Shown here: positions 25,626 to 35,400 of the stretch, one piece after another
How positions within the stretch are numbered: position 1 is the first letter of the stretch
Layout: every line of letters begins with the position of its first letter
NCBI GenBank assembly: GCA_947302175.1
Contig: CAMYVB010000004.1
Span: forward strand, 38,692 to 102,691
Direction: 5' to 3'
Length of the DNA: 64,000 nucleotides
Source of the DNA: an uncultured Bacteroidales bacterium
GTDB taxonomy: Bacteria; Bacteroidota; Bacteroidia; Bacteroidales; UBA932
The notes under the pieces: model-generated
Seen by the model: the letters and a program-made list of their open reading frames with translations, nothing else
Database searches by the model: none
What the model was told of the DNA's origin: nothing
Program-made: the position numbers and the translations under genes

Positions 25626-27089
25626 CTATAATGTTACACCGGTTTTGAAGATTGCGATTTCGCGATAACCGTTGACTTCGTTTTTCACACATTCGCCGGA
25701 AGCGGCGGCAAGGACGGTCTCGATGAACTTCCCTGCAACCTTTTCCATGGGCTCGCCCTCGGCAAGGACACCTGCGTTGAAATCTATCCAGCCCTTTTTG
25801 TTCTCATAGAGAGCAGTGTTGGTGGATATTTTCATCGTGGGAACGAAACTGCCGAAGGGAGTGCCGCGGCCGGTCGTGAAAAGCACGATCTGGCAGCCGG
25901 AAGCGGCGAGGGCGGTCGAAGCGACGAGGTCGTTGCCGGGGGCGCTGAGAAGGTTGAGGCCCTTCGAGGAGATGCACTCGGCATAGCGAAGGACGCCACG
26001 CACGATGCTCTTGCCGCATTTCTGGGTGCAGCCGAGAGACTTTTCCTCGAGCGTGGAGATGCCGCCGGCCTTGTTGCCCGGCGAAGGATTCTCATAGACG
26101 GGCATGCCCTGACGCATGAAATACTCCTTGAAGTCGTTGATCAGGGAGACGGTTTTTTCGAAAGTCGCCTCGTCCTGGCAACGGTTCATAAGGATGGTCT
26201 CGGCGCCGAACATCTCGGGCACCTCGGTGAGCACTGTCGTGCCTCCCTGGGAGACTATCCAGTCGGAGAATACGCCAAGAAGAGGATTGGCAGTAATGCC
26301 GCTAAGGCCGTCAGACCCGCCGCATTTCAAACCTACCCTCAGTTCGCTCACGGGCACGTCCTCGCGGACGTCCTTGGAGCAGACGGCATAGATTTGCCTG
26401 AGAAGCTCCAGGCCGTACTCGACTTCGTCCTCCACTTTCTGGCTGACAAACATCTTCACTCTGGACTCATCCACCGGGCCTACAAGCTCGCGGAAAGCAT
26501 CCAGCTGGTTGTTCTCGCAGCCGAGGCTCACGACCAGTACGCCGCCCGCATTGGGATGGTGCACCATATCGGCGAGCACCTTGCGGGTGTTCTCATGGTC
26601 GTCTCCGAGCTGGGAGCAGCCATAATTATGAGGAAAAGCCACGACATCGGCATCTCCATGCTCGGCCTTGAAACGGCGGACAATCTCCTGGCAAACGCCG
26701 GAAACGCAGCCCACAGTGGGGATGACCCAGATCTGGTTGCGTATGCCCACCTGGCCGTCGGCGCGGCGGAAGCCCTTGAAGGTCCTCTTCGCGGAAGCCT
26801 CGGGAATCTCCACCAACGCGGGGGAATAGCTGTAGTCCAGAATGCCCTCGAGGTTGGTCTTGATGCATTCGTGGTCGACCTTGCTGCCCGCAGGCGCGTC
26901 CTTGGTCACGTGACCTATGGGGAAACCGTACTTGATGACATCCTCCCCCGCACGGAGGTCCCGCAAGACCACTTTGTGGCCCCGGGGGACGTCCGTAAGG
27001 AGAATTATGCCTTCCACGATGTCGCCTTTGCAAAGGTCGCTCAGGGCGACGGCGACATTGTCAGCGGGATTAATCTTGATGTACTTCAA
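25626..27089 (-). CDS. uxaA: UxaA, altronate dehydratase
   Basis: Dehydrates D-altronate to 2-keto-3-deoxygluconate in the cytoplasm. The 487-residue protein has an N-terminal SAF-type domain (about 1-90, with NVAVALSDLCKGDIVEG) joined to the C-terminal dehydratase domain. That domain carries FRRADGQVGIRNQIWVIPTV, GLKCGGSDGLSGITANPLLG and the ESLGCTQKCGKS-like Cys cluster; enzymes of this family need iron. It follows the SusE-position lipoprotein by 6 bases and precedes uxaB by 4. The galacturonate isomerase UxaC that should feed this branch is not in the window. Confidence 0.93.
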   Translation of the reverse strand: MKYIKINPADNVAVALSDLCKGDIVEGIILLTDVPRGHKVVLRDLRAGEDVIKYGFPIGHVTKDAPAGSKVDHECIKTNLEGILDYSYSPALVEIPEASAKRTFKGFRRADGQVGIRNQIWVIPTVGCVSGVCQEIVRRFKAEHGDADVVAFPHNYGCSQLGDDHENTRKVLADMVHHPNAGGVLVVSLGCENNQLDAFRELVGPVDESRVKMFVSQKVEDEVEYGLELLRQIYAVCSKDVREDVPVSELRVGLKCGGSDGLSGITANPLLGVFSDWIVSQGGTTVLTEVPEMFGAETILMNRCQDEATFEKTVSLINDFKEYFMRQGMPVYENPSPGNKAGGISTLEEKSLGCTQKCGKSIVRGVLRYAECISSKGLNLLSAPGNDLVASTALAASGCQIVLFTTGRGTPFGSFVPTMKISTNTALYENKKGWIDFNAGVLAEGEPMEKVAGKFIETVLAAASGECVKNEVNGYREIAIFKTGVTL

Positions 27090-27095
27090 AACTGC

Positions 27096-30000
27096 TTACT
27101 CGTTGATGTAGTGGACATGATAGAACCTCAGGCCATTGCCGCCGGCGTAGATGTACACTTCGCCTGCAGCGATGCTGAACTCGGTCTCGACGGGGCCGTC
27201 ATTGACGCTGTAACCGCCGGGAAGAGTCTGGACGTTACCGTCGACACTGACGGTAACTACCCTGGTGAGATCCTGGCTGCTGCCGGTATTGGTGGCCCAG
27301 ACCTTCAGGGTTCCCGCCTCGGGAGCGGTGAACTTGAAGAAACGGTCGGAGGTCGAACCCTTGCCGCCCATCTGGATGTAGGTGGTGTTGTACTTCGACT
27401 TTGCCTTGGAGTAGAACTGGAGGCCGTCGACAGTGAGATCCCAGTTGGTGATATCGGTGCCGGCTGCGCCGTATTTGGCGAATTCAGTCTGCCATACAGC
27501 GGAGGAGAAATCCCAGTCGTACTCTATGACGGGAGGCTCATAGGTAAATTCAACCTTGTAGAACCTCAGGGCATTGCCACCTGCATAGATGTACACTTCG
27601 CCGGCTGCAATGTCAAACTCGGTCTCAACGGGTCCGTCGTTGACGCTGTAACCGCCGGGAAGGGTCTGGACATTGCCGCCTACAGAGACGGTAACCACCC
27701 TGGTGAGATCCTGGCTGCTGCCGGTATTGGTGGCCCAGACCTTCAGGGTTCCCGCCTCGGGAGCGGTGAACTTGAAGAAACGGTCGGAGGTCGAACCCTT
27801 GCCGCCCATCTGGATGTAGGTAGTGTTGTACTTCGACTTTGCCTTGGAGTAGAACTGGAGGCCGTCGACGGTGATATCCCAGTTGGTGATATCGGTGCCT
27901 GCTGCGCCGTACTTGGCAAATTCGGTCTGCCATGCGGCGTCAGAGAAGTCCCATGTCAGGGTCACAGTCTTGCCGGCGGGCTTTGCAACGAGGGTGAAGG
28001 TGGCTTCAGCAGCCTCGGAGGCGACCCACTTGGAAGAAGTGGCGACGGGACGTGCGACTACGGTGACGGGATACTCACCGACCTTCAGGGCTGCGATTGC
28101 CTCGGCGGAGATGGTCAGTGAGGTCTCAGTGAGGACGCTTTCGCTTCCGTTGAAGGTGAGGACATAATCGGCTGCGTTCTCAACCACGTTCCAGGAGAAG
28201 GTGACGGGTACTATCTCGTCTTCCTGCACCTTGGCGGGAGAAACGGTGAGCTTAGGAGTGGAGAGAGGAGTGGCTGCGGGATCGGGAGTGAGATCCTTTG
28301 TCCAAACGACTTTCTTCAGCGTTGCGGCGGAATTGGCAATCACATAGAGGCTGTGTTCGCCTTCCAGGTCGCCAAGGAGGACCTTGTGGGCCTGTCCGTC
28401 GGCGAGGACTGCATAGCGGTCGCCGCCTGCGAGGACCTGGAACGAGCCAAGGCCGTTCGCGCTCTCACCTGTCACCACGAGGGCGCCGTAGCCGGCGGTG
28501 AGGACTTCCACTGCTGAATAAACAGGCACGCCTATTTCATCGAGAGCGGCAGTCTTCGAGAAGTTGATGCCCTTGGACATGACCACATTGGCAGGAACGG
28601 AGGCATTAGCATATATGCGGGCGTTGCCGATGATCGTGGGGGCGGTGATTTCCTCGGTGTCGTAGATAGTCTTCTCGGTGAAGTCCCAGGTGTACTCGTC
28701 GGGGGCGACGGTGAGCTCGGTGGGACGGATCACGACGGGCTGCACGGCATCCCACCAGCGGGGGTCACCGGCCTTGAGGGTCTTGATGAGCGCGCCGTTG
28801 GTGCCGTCCAGGTAGAGCTTGCCTGCGATGGAGTTGATGCAAGGGTCATTGCTGAGGAGAGTGGCTTCGTTCTTGGCCACTTCCTCGAAGGTCTTGTCGC
28901 CCTGGGTGTCATCTGCGGCAGGGACTGCGGTTGACACATACCATGCATCTCCGGTGTTGTAGTAAACGTTGCCGGAGCAGTCGGGACGATAGGAGTCGGT
29001 AGAATTGCGGCAGAGGCGCACCCAGGTAGTGGTGGCGTCTTCCTTCTCGCTGAACTCGTTAAGGAACACGTTCTTGACAGCCTTGACGCTGTGGGCGCCG
29101 GTCTTTACACGGACGGCGAATATACCGGCGTTGTTGGAAGAGCTGTTGGTGGCGGTAACGAGATTGAAGGTGCAGTTCTCGGCGAGTACGCTTTCGACCG
29201 TCGCATTGTCGGACATACGGAAGAAAGTACGAGCGCAGGCGTAGAAGGTGGAGTTGCTCACGGTGAAGCTGCCGTTCGAGCCGGCGCGCACGTCGATGAA
29301 GTCACCGCCTTCGGTTCCGGCTGCGTTGATATCGTGCACATAGCAGCCGTCAACGAGGAACTTAGCCACGCTGGCCGCAGAGGCGCTGCTGGCAACTGAG
29401 TAGATAGCCTTGGCGTAACCGGTAATCTCGCAGTTGACGTACTCAATGGCGGTCATGCCGGCGGAGAGGTTCTCAGTGAGAGCACCTGTTCCGGCGCCGT
29501 CCAGGACGAGGTCCTCAAGATGGAGGACGGTGGATCCTGAAGCGAGGTCGAACACGGCAGTCTTGATCGTAGGCTTGACGCCTGCCTCTGTGGCATTACC
29601 ATAGAGGTAAACGTCACCGGTGACGTTGATGAGCTTCTTTGCGGGATCGGGATAGGCGTCCATCATGTCCACTCCGGCGTCGGAATAGTCGAGAAGGAGC
29701 TTGATAGTGCCGCTCTGGTTGTTTATGGCGGCATAGAGCTCGGCAGCAGTCTTGACGGTGCTGACGCCGTCGATGGAGGGACGGGTGAATGCGGTAACGG
29801 AGCCGCGGTTGCCGGCCTTACCGAAAAGGAGGGTGAAGCGGTATTCGCGGGCTGGGTCGAGACCTTCGATGGTCTTGGAGGCAGCTGCAATCTCTGCAGC
29901 GCTGACCGCCACTTTCACTCCTTCCCCATCGCCCAGGACCTTTTCCACCCTCACGGAAGTGAGGTCAGCCTTGTCAGCAGCGTCGTCCCAGCTGAGGGTG

Positions 30001-30473
30001 ACGGAGCTGCTGGTGCGGGCAGTGATCGTGGGATTGAGGGAGCTGCGTACGGCGGATGTCGAGAAGGTCTTCTCGAGATAGGTCCAGTTGGAGGCGGGGA
30101 CGACACTGCTGATACCCCTTACGCGGGCATAGAATGACTTGTCGACCTCCAGGCCGTAGACGGTATAGGGCACTTCGTCGGCGGCGATGATGTAGGTATC
30201 GCCGACCTTGATGCCGGTATTAGCGGTAGAGACCTCTTTGGAGTCGTCGACCTGCTCGTAAATTTCGAGCTCGTAGCCTTCCGCATTGGCCATTTTCTGC
30301 CAATTCAGGACGACGTCGGTACCGGTCGAAGGAACGACCTCGGCGTCGAACTTGAGCGGAGAGAGAACCCTGCCGTACTCGATTTCCTCGACTACGGGAT
30401 CCAGGGTGCGGCAGCCTGCGAAGGCGAGTCCTGCTCCGAGGAGGATAAGAAGGGATTTGTATATTCTATTCAT
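27096..30473 (-). CDS. SusE-position surface lipoprotein: Fn3-like and pectate-lyase-like beta-helix domains with duplicated tail module
   Basis: A 1125-residue lipoprotein starting at MNRIYKSLL, lipobox ending at Cys21; the track start at 30506 overlaps susD. In order: two fibronectin-III-like domains (about 25-215), a parallel-beta-helix region (about 225-560, VLHLEDLVLDGAGTG, IEYVNCEITGYAKAIYS) like the DUF4957/DUF5123 proteins of pectin loci, another Fn3-like segment, and two nearly identical C-terminal modules spaced 146 residues apart (WDFS, WQTEFAKYGAAGTDITNW, YIQMGGKGSTSDRFFKF). I see no lyase catalytic site. The modules are probably carbohydrate-binding. Its place right after susC-susD suggests a surface glycan-binding protein. 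Confidence 0.8.
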   Translation of the reverse strand: MNRIYKSLLILLGAGLAFAGCRTLDPVVEEIEYGRVLSPLKFDAEVVPSTGTDVVLNWQKMANAEGYELEIYEQVDDSKEVSTANTGIKVGDTYIIAADEVPYTVYGLEVDKSFYARVRGISSVVPASNWTYLEKTFSTSAVRSSLNPTITARTSSSVTLSWDDAADKADLTSVRVEKVLGDGEGVKVAVSAAEIAAASKTIEGLDPAREYRFTLLFGKAGNRGSVTAFTRPSIDGVSTVKTAAELYAAINNQSGTIKLLLDYSDAGVDMMDAYPDPAKKLINVTGDVYLYGNATEAGVKPTIKTAVFDLASGSTVLHLEDLVLDGAGTGALTENLSAGMTAIEYVNCEITGYAKAIYSVASSASAASVAKFLVDGCYVHDINAAGTEGGDFIDVRAGSNGSFTVSNSTFYACARTFFRMSDNATVESVLAENCTFNLVTATNSSSNNAGIFAVRVKTGAHSVKAVKNVFLNEFSEKEDATTTWVRLCRNSTDSYRPDCSGNVYYNTGDAWYVSTAVPAADDTQGDKTFEEVAKNEATLLSNDPCINSIAGKLYLDGTNGALIKTLKAGDPRWWDAVQPVVIRPTELTVAPDEYTWDFTEKTIYDTEEITAPTIIGNARIYANASVPANVVMSKGINFSKTAALDEIGVPVYSAVEVLTAGYGALVVTGESANGLGSFQVLAGGDRYAVLADGQAHKVLLGDLEGEHSLYVIANSAATLKKVVWTKDLTPDPAATPLSTPKLTVSPAKVQEDEIVPVTFSWNVVENAADYVLTFNGSESVLTETSLTISAEAIAALKVGEYPVTVVARPVATSSKWVASEAAEATFTLVAKPAGKTVTLTWDFSDAAWQTEFAKYGAAGTDITNWDITVDGLQFYSKAKSKYNTTYIQMGGKGSTSDRFFKFTAPEAGTLKVWATNTGSSQDLTRVVTVSVGGNVQTLPGGYSVNDGPVETEFDIAAGEVYIYAGGNALRFYKVEFTYEPPVIEYDWDFSSAVWQTEFAKYGAAGTDITNWDLTVDGLQFYSKAKSKYNTTYIQMGGKGSTSDRFFKFTAPEAGTLKVWATNTGSSQDLTRVVTVSVDGNVQTLPGGYSVNDGPVETEFSIAAGEVYIYAGGNGLRFYHVHYINE
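27112..27955 (-). repeat. In-gene tandem duplication, 438-bp period
   Basis: The 3' end of the SusE-position gene holds two copies of one module offset by 438 bp (GAACCTCAGG at 27123 and 27561). Stretches of more than 110 bases are identical at DNA level, including synonymous positions, so the duplication or its last gene conversion is recent. The frame is preserved at 146 codons. Confidence 0.85.
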
Positions 30474-30486
30474 AATCTTCGGGGTT

Positions 30487-32475
30487 TTAGAGCTGGTCAT
30501 AACCATAGTCGTTCACCAGTGCACCCTGCATGGCGTTCATAGTAGCTGCATACATGGGCCATACGGACCTCGGATAAGGATCGTCGTAGGCATTGCGATA
30601 CAAGCAGTTGAAAGTGTAGTTACCGGTTGTGGCGTTGATGAAGGCCTCGGTGCTGATGTAGCTTTCCTGAACCTTCCAGCCGTTGGGCTCGGTGACGGAG
30701 TAATCCGAAGGAGTCTTACCGATTTCGTCGCTGTCGAGACCGAAGAAGACTATCTTCTGGGACGCATGGTCTTCCTTCCAGAAGATGGGATAGGCCTTGT
30801 AGGTCCTGTCGTCCTTGGTCTTGTCTTTAGCATAAGGAGCATAGGCGGCATAGGCACCGGTCATGTTTGCGAGGTCGCTCAGGTCGCTGCTCTCTTCGTC
30901 GAGGGCGGTCTTGAGGAGTTTCCAGCGGATGAGATCCTGCTTGCGGAGGAACTCGCCTGCGAACTCGAGGGCCCTTTCCTGGAAGATTGCGCCGAGGATG
31001 GTGGCAGGATTTGCATGGTCTGCTTCCATACCGGAGCCGTCGGAAGAGGCGCTGCCCAGCGTCAGGTCGTTGACTGCGGTGTATTTGGTTGCAGTCTTGC
31101 CAGCCATAGCGCGGTCGCGCACCTGTCCGAGATAGTTCTTGGCGCCTACGAGGTCGCCCTGGTAGGCGGCAAGTTCGGCAGCCATCAGGAGAACGTCGGA
31201 ATAGCGCATGATGATGGGCTTGATGCCATCGTCGTTACCACCGTTGTAGGGATTGGTAATCATCCATTCATAGCGGTACTTGCCCCAGAACCAGTAGTTG
31301 ACTGCGCCACGCAGTTCCCATTCCTGGGTCTCACCGTTCCAACGCATGTTGACTGCGGTAAGATCCCTGCGGGAGTCGTTGCTGTCGTATTTGAACCAGA
31401 GGTTTGCGGTGGGGAAGGAGCTGCCGCCACGGGCGCTGTTGTTGGTGATCCAGGGACCGCCGGCGCTGTGGGGATAAGCGTGAGTGTAGTTCCAGCGGCC
31501 GCGGGAGTCGCTCAGAGGCATTACCCAGAGGACCTCGGGGACACCGGTCAGGTGCTCGGAGTTGTTGAACTTCTTCCAGAACTGCTCATAATCACCAGCA
31601 AGAGAGGCCGTACCGGAAGTGATGACGTCCTTGAGGTGCTGCAGGGCCTTGGGATAAAGGACTGCGGCGGAGAGCTCGGGGTCGGTGGTCAGGCGGAGTG
31701 AGCCGGGGTTGCCGGTGCCGACTTTACCCTCGTCGGGGCGGAAAGACCAGCCGGCGGCAGAAAGGGCGATGCGGGCGTAGAGACCCTTGGCGAAAGCCTT
31801 GTTCATGCGGTCGCGACGTACGGTCTGGCCTTTCTCGTCGGGCCAGTAGAGATATCCTATGGCCTCCTCGAGGTCGGCGAGGATGACCTTGTAGATTTCA
31901 TCCCTGTCGCTCTTGGTCTGGTAAATAGTCTCGGAAGAAACGGGCTCGGTGCGGAGAGGGACTTCGCCCCACATCTTCACAAGCTCGAAGTAGAAGAATG
32001 CACGGTAGGTCAGGGCTTCACCGAGGAGATAAGCCATGTCGGGGTTTTTGTCCACCTCGCCATAGGTCCTAAGGCCCTTTATGCAGAGATTTGCACGCTC
32101 AAGGCCGGCGACGATTTCGTTGTAGGCGTTGGTGGCGGTGCTCATCTGGACATTGGTCGTAAAGTCGTTGTATTCCGCCATGCGGATACGGGCGTCGACG
32201 GACTCCAGGGCGGCATCGGTGGTGCCGGCCGAGTTGGAGCTGTAGAGCTCGATATCGGTATTCATGCCGTAGAAGGCATGGATACGGCCGCGGTAGGAAT
32301 TGGTGTGGCCGCAGACTTCGCCAATACCGAAGATGTTGTATTCGGCGAGGGTGTAGTTGGAGAACACCACGTCATCTGCGTATGAAGACTGGGAAGGAGC
32401 CTCGAGGAGGCCGTCCAGGCTATTGCAGGATGCGGCAAGAACGACTGCGAAAAGAATGCTGATATATTTTTTCAT
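30487..32475 (-). CDS. susD: SusD/RagB-family surface glycan-binding lipoprotein
   Basis: A 662-residue lipoprotein (MKKYISILFAVVLAASC) partnering the SusC transporter as the lid that captures oligosaccharides at the cell surface. The TPR-like N-terminal region is typical (YNEIVAGLERANLCIKGL, LGEALTYRAFFYFELVKMWG, VPLRTEPVS, DRDEIYKVILADLEEAIGYL). The C-terminal part has the RagB pattern ILGAIFQERALEFAGEFLRKQDLIRWK. It starts 11 bases after the susC stop. The ATG at 32481 (MNMKKY) is an equally possible start. Confidence 0.95.
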   Translation of the reverse strand: MKKYISILFAVVLAASCNSLDGLLEAPSQSSYADDVVFSNYTLAEYNIFGIGEVCGHTNSYRGRIHAFYGMNTDIELYSSNSAGTTDAALESVDARIRMAEYNDFTTNVQMSTATNAYNEIVAGLERANLCIKGLRTYGEVDKNPDMAYLLGEALTYRAFFYFELVKMWGEVPLRTEPVSSETIYQTKSDRDEIYKVILADLEEAIGYLYWPDEKGQTVRRDRMNKAFAKGLYARIALSAAGWSFRPDEGKVGTGNPGSLRLTTDPELSAAVLYPKALQHLKDVITSGTASLAGDYEQFWKKFNNSEHLTGVPEVLWVMPLSDSRGRWNYTHAYPHSAGGPWITNNSARGGSSFPTANLWFKYDSNDSRRDLTAVNMRWNGETQEWELRGAVNYWFWGKYRYEWMITNPYNGGNDDGIKPIIMRYSDVLLMAAELAAYQGDLVGAKNYLGQVRDRAMAGKTATKYTAVNDLTLGSASSDGSGMEADHANPATILGAIFQERALEFAGEFLRKQDLIRWKLLKTALDEESSDLSDLANMTGAYAAYAPYAKDKTKDDRTYKAYPIFWKEDHASQKIVFFGLDSDEIGKTPSDYSVTEPNGWKVQESYISTEAFINATTGNYTFNCLYRNAYDDPYPRSVWPMYAATMNAMQGALVNDYGYDQL

Positions 32476-32491
32476 ATTCATCGTCCCTTAT

Positions 32492-35400
32492 TTATTTGAT
32501 GATACATACGGCCACGCGGTTGGACTCGGGAGACTTGCTCTTGTCCTTGTCGCTGCCTGTGGCGGCGGAAGTAATGCGACTGGCACAGATGCCGGCCTTC
32601 TTGAGCATATCGGCAACGACTGCGGCCCTCTGCTGGGAAAGGGTCTTGTTGACCTCACGGGTGCCGGTAGCGCTGTCGGCGTAGCCGGTGATGACGATCT
32701 TTGCAGTGGGGTTGTCCTTGAGGATCTGGCAGATGCGTCCAAGCTTGAATGCCTCGTCGGGACGGATTTCAGCCTTGTTGATGACGAAGAAGAGCTCGTC
32801 CTCGTAGGTGTCCTTGAGAGTGGACACGGGGACTTCCTTAATGACTTCCTTGACAACGGGCTTTTCGACTATCTTCTCCTTGATGACCTCCTTGATGACT
32901 TCCTTAGCCTGTGCAACGGTAGCCTCAGTCTTGGGAGCGACATAGCCGCCGCCGAAGGTCAGGTTGACGCCGAAGACATAGCTGTGGCTCTTGGGATAGG
33001 CAGAGTAGTCCACGTTGGGAGTCAGAGGAGTGGAAGTACGGGTGTCGACTTCAGGGTCGTAGCCGGAGTAAGGAGTCAGGACGAAGACGTTGTTCGCAGT
33101 AGCATAGAGACGCAGCTTTGCGATATTGACCTTCTGGGTGAGCTTCTCGGGAAGGGTGTAGCCGAGGGTAAGGTTGGACAGACGGAGGTAAGATGCATCT
33201 TCCAGAGCGTAGGACTGGCTGATACGGCGGGTATTGTAGGGAGCCCACATGGTCTTACCTGCGTTCAGGGCGCGCAGACGGTCGGGATCGGTGATGAATT
33301 CACCGGTCTCCCAGTCGACGTTGGTCCAACGGTTGGATGCAGACATCTCAGTTATCACGTTCTGGCCGGCAACGCCGCGAATGGTGCTGAAATCCACCTT
33401 GTTGGCATTGTAGACCTTGTTGCCGTAGCTGTAGGTGAAGTTGGAGCTAAGGTCGAAGCCATAGAGATAGCCGGAGAGGGAGAAACCACCGGTCAGGAGA
33501 GGCTGGACGTTGCCGAGCAGGGTGATATCACTCTCGTTGATGGCACCGTCGCCGTTCGTATCGACGAGTTTCATGGCACCGGGCCTTGCGGCATAACCGG
33601 TCACGGAAGAAGCGTCAGGAATGCCGGGAAGGAGAGTCCAGACGTTGGTAGCGGGATCGTAACTGAAGTCGTCGACAGTGTACATGCCGTCGTTGACATA
33701 GCCGTACACGTCGCCGAGAGGCCTGCCTTCCTTTACTACGAAGTCGTAGGCTATTTCGGAAGAGAACATGCCGGCGTTAGCCTGGATACGGTCAAGACCG
33801 CCGAGGCTGGTCACCACGTTCTGGTTGAAGGAGACGTTGGCGTCGACATTCAGGCCGTAGTTCTTGTGCTGTAGTATGATGCCGCCGAGCGTGAACTCGA
33901 TACCGCGGTTGCGCACGGAACCGAGATTGCGGTACTGGTAGTCATAACCCGAACCATTGACGGGGAAGCGGATGAGAAGGTCCTTGGTATCGGCCTGATA
34001 GACTTCGACGCTGCCGTAGAGACGGCTGCGGAAGAGGCTGTAGTCCAGACCGATGTTATGGGAATAGGTGGTCTCCCACTTGAGGTCGGCGTTGGGCATG
34101 TCGGTGCCTGCACCCCACCATACGCTGCCCTGGCTTATCCAGGATGAAGCGTGGGCCGAGTACTCCTGGAGAGTCTTGCCTGCGGGGATGTTGTTGTTAC
34201 CGGCGGTACCGAAGCTGTAGCGGAGCTTGAGGTTGTCGAGCCAGCCGGCGGTGCCGGCCATCCAATCCTCACCGGTGATGCGCCATGAAGCTGCGACTGA
34301 AGGGAAATAGCCCCAGCGGTTGCCCTTGGTGAACTTGGAGGAGCCGTCGGCACGCATCGTGGCGGAGAGCTGGTACTTATCCTTGAAGCTGTAGTTTACG
34401 CGGGCGAAGAAGGAGAGTATCTTGTCGTCCCTGGAGTAGGAGTTGTTGATGGAATGGGGGGCTTCGCCTGAAGCCATGAAGTTCCATGCCATCTGGGAGT
34501 CAAAGAAGTCCGGCAGACCGTCGAGCACGGTGTCGAAGGTATTGGACTTGGTCTGGATATACTCTATACCGCCCAGGACGTCCAGCTTGTGAACTTCAGG
34601 GAGTATCTTCTTGAAATTGTAGGAGAGGGTGTTGGTGCTGCGCAGTTTGCGGCGGGTAAGGTCTATCCACTCTGTGGCGGGGTTCACGTTGTAACCTGCA
34701 ATGGTATTGTTGCGCACATAGTAGGAGGTCAGGCCGTAGAACTTGTCGTCGGTGCGGCGATACTCATCGAGACCGCCCTCGAGACGGAGCTTGAGATTGT
34801 CGATGATGGTCCACTGGAATGCGCCGTTGGCGGTCCACTGGGTACGGTTCTGGCGGCTGTCGCTGTCGGCTATGGCAACGAGGGGATTGACCGAACTGTT
34901 GTAGTCTTCCTCAAGGTCGCTGTCGCTCATTACGGATTCGGCGGGGATGGGAGAATAGACTATGGAGTTCTTGAGACGGGACTGGGAAGTCGAGCCGCGG
35001 TCGTTGATGGCGTTGGCGCCGGCGCCGGTCACCTTAGTGTTGGCGTAACGGACGTTGACGTCGAACAAGATCTTCTTGTTGGGAGTGAACTGGCCCTTGA
35101 AATTGAGGTTGTTACGGGCGAAGTCGGAACCCTGCATGATGGCTGTTTCGTCGAGGTGAGCGTAGCCGAGGGTCCACTTGAACTGCTCGGAGCCGCCGGA
35201 GATGCTGACGTTGGCGGAGAGGTTGTAGCCGGTGCGTCCGAATACCTGGTCCACCCAGTCGTTTGTCTTCATGCCCTTGTAGAGGTCCATATCGGAGAAG
35301 GAGCCGTAACGGGACTCATAGAAACTCGACACGTTGTCCTTGTAGAGGGCGTACTCATACTGGGTGCGGACGAAGTCGTAGGCATCCTGAGGCACGAAGG

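Noticed and set aside
26394-28121. 575-aa plus-strand ORF across uxaA and the SusE-position gene
   Set aside because: It is antisense to two well-supported genes, has no domain, and its internal repeats are the antisense of the 438-bp duplication. High GC opens such frames.
32357-33874. 505-aa plus-strand ORF antisense to susD and susC
   Set aside because: Gly/Val/Asp-rich antisense shadow of strongly supported SusD/SusC; no start context and no family match.
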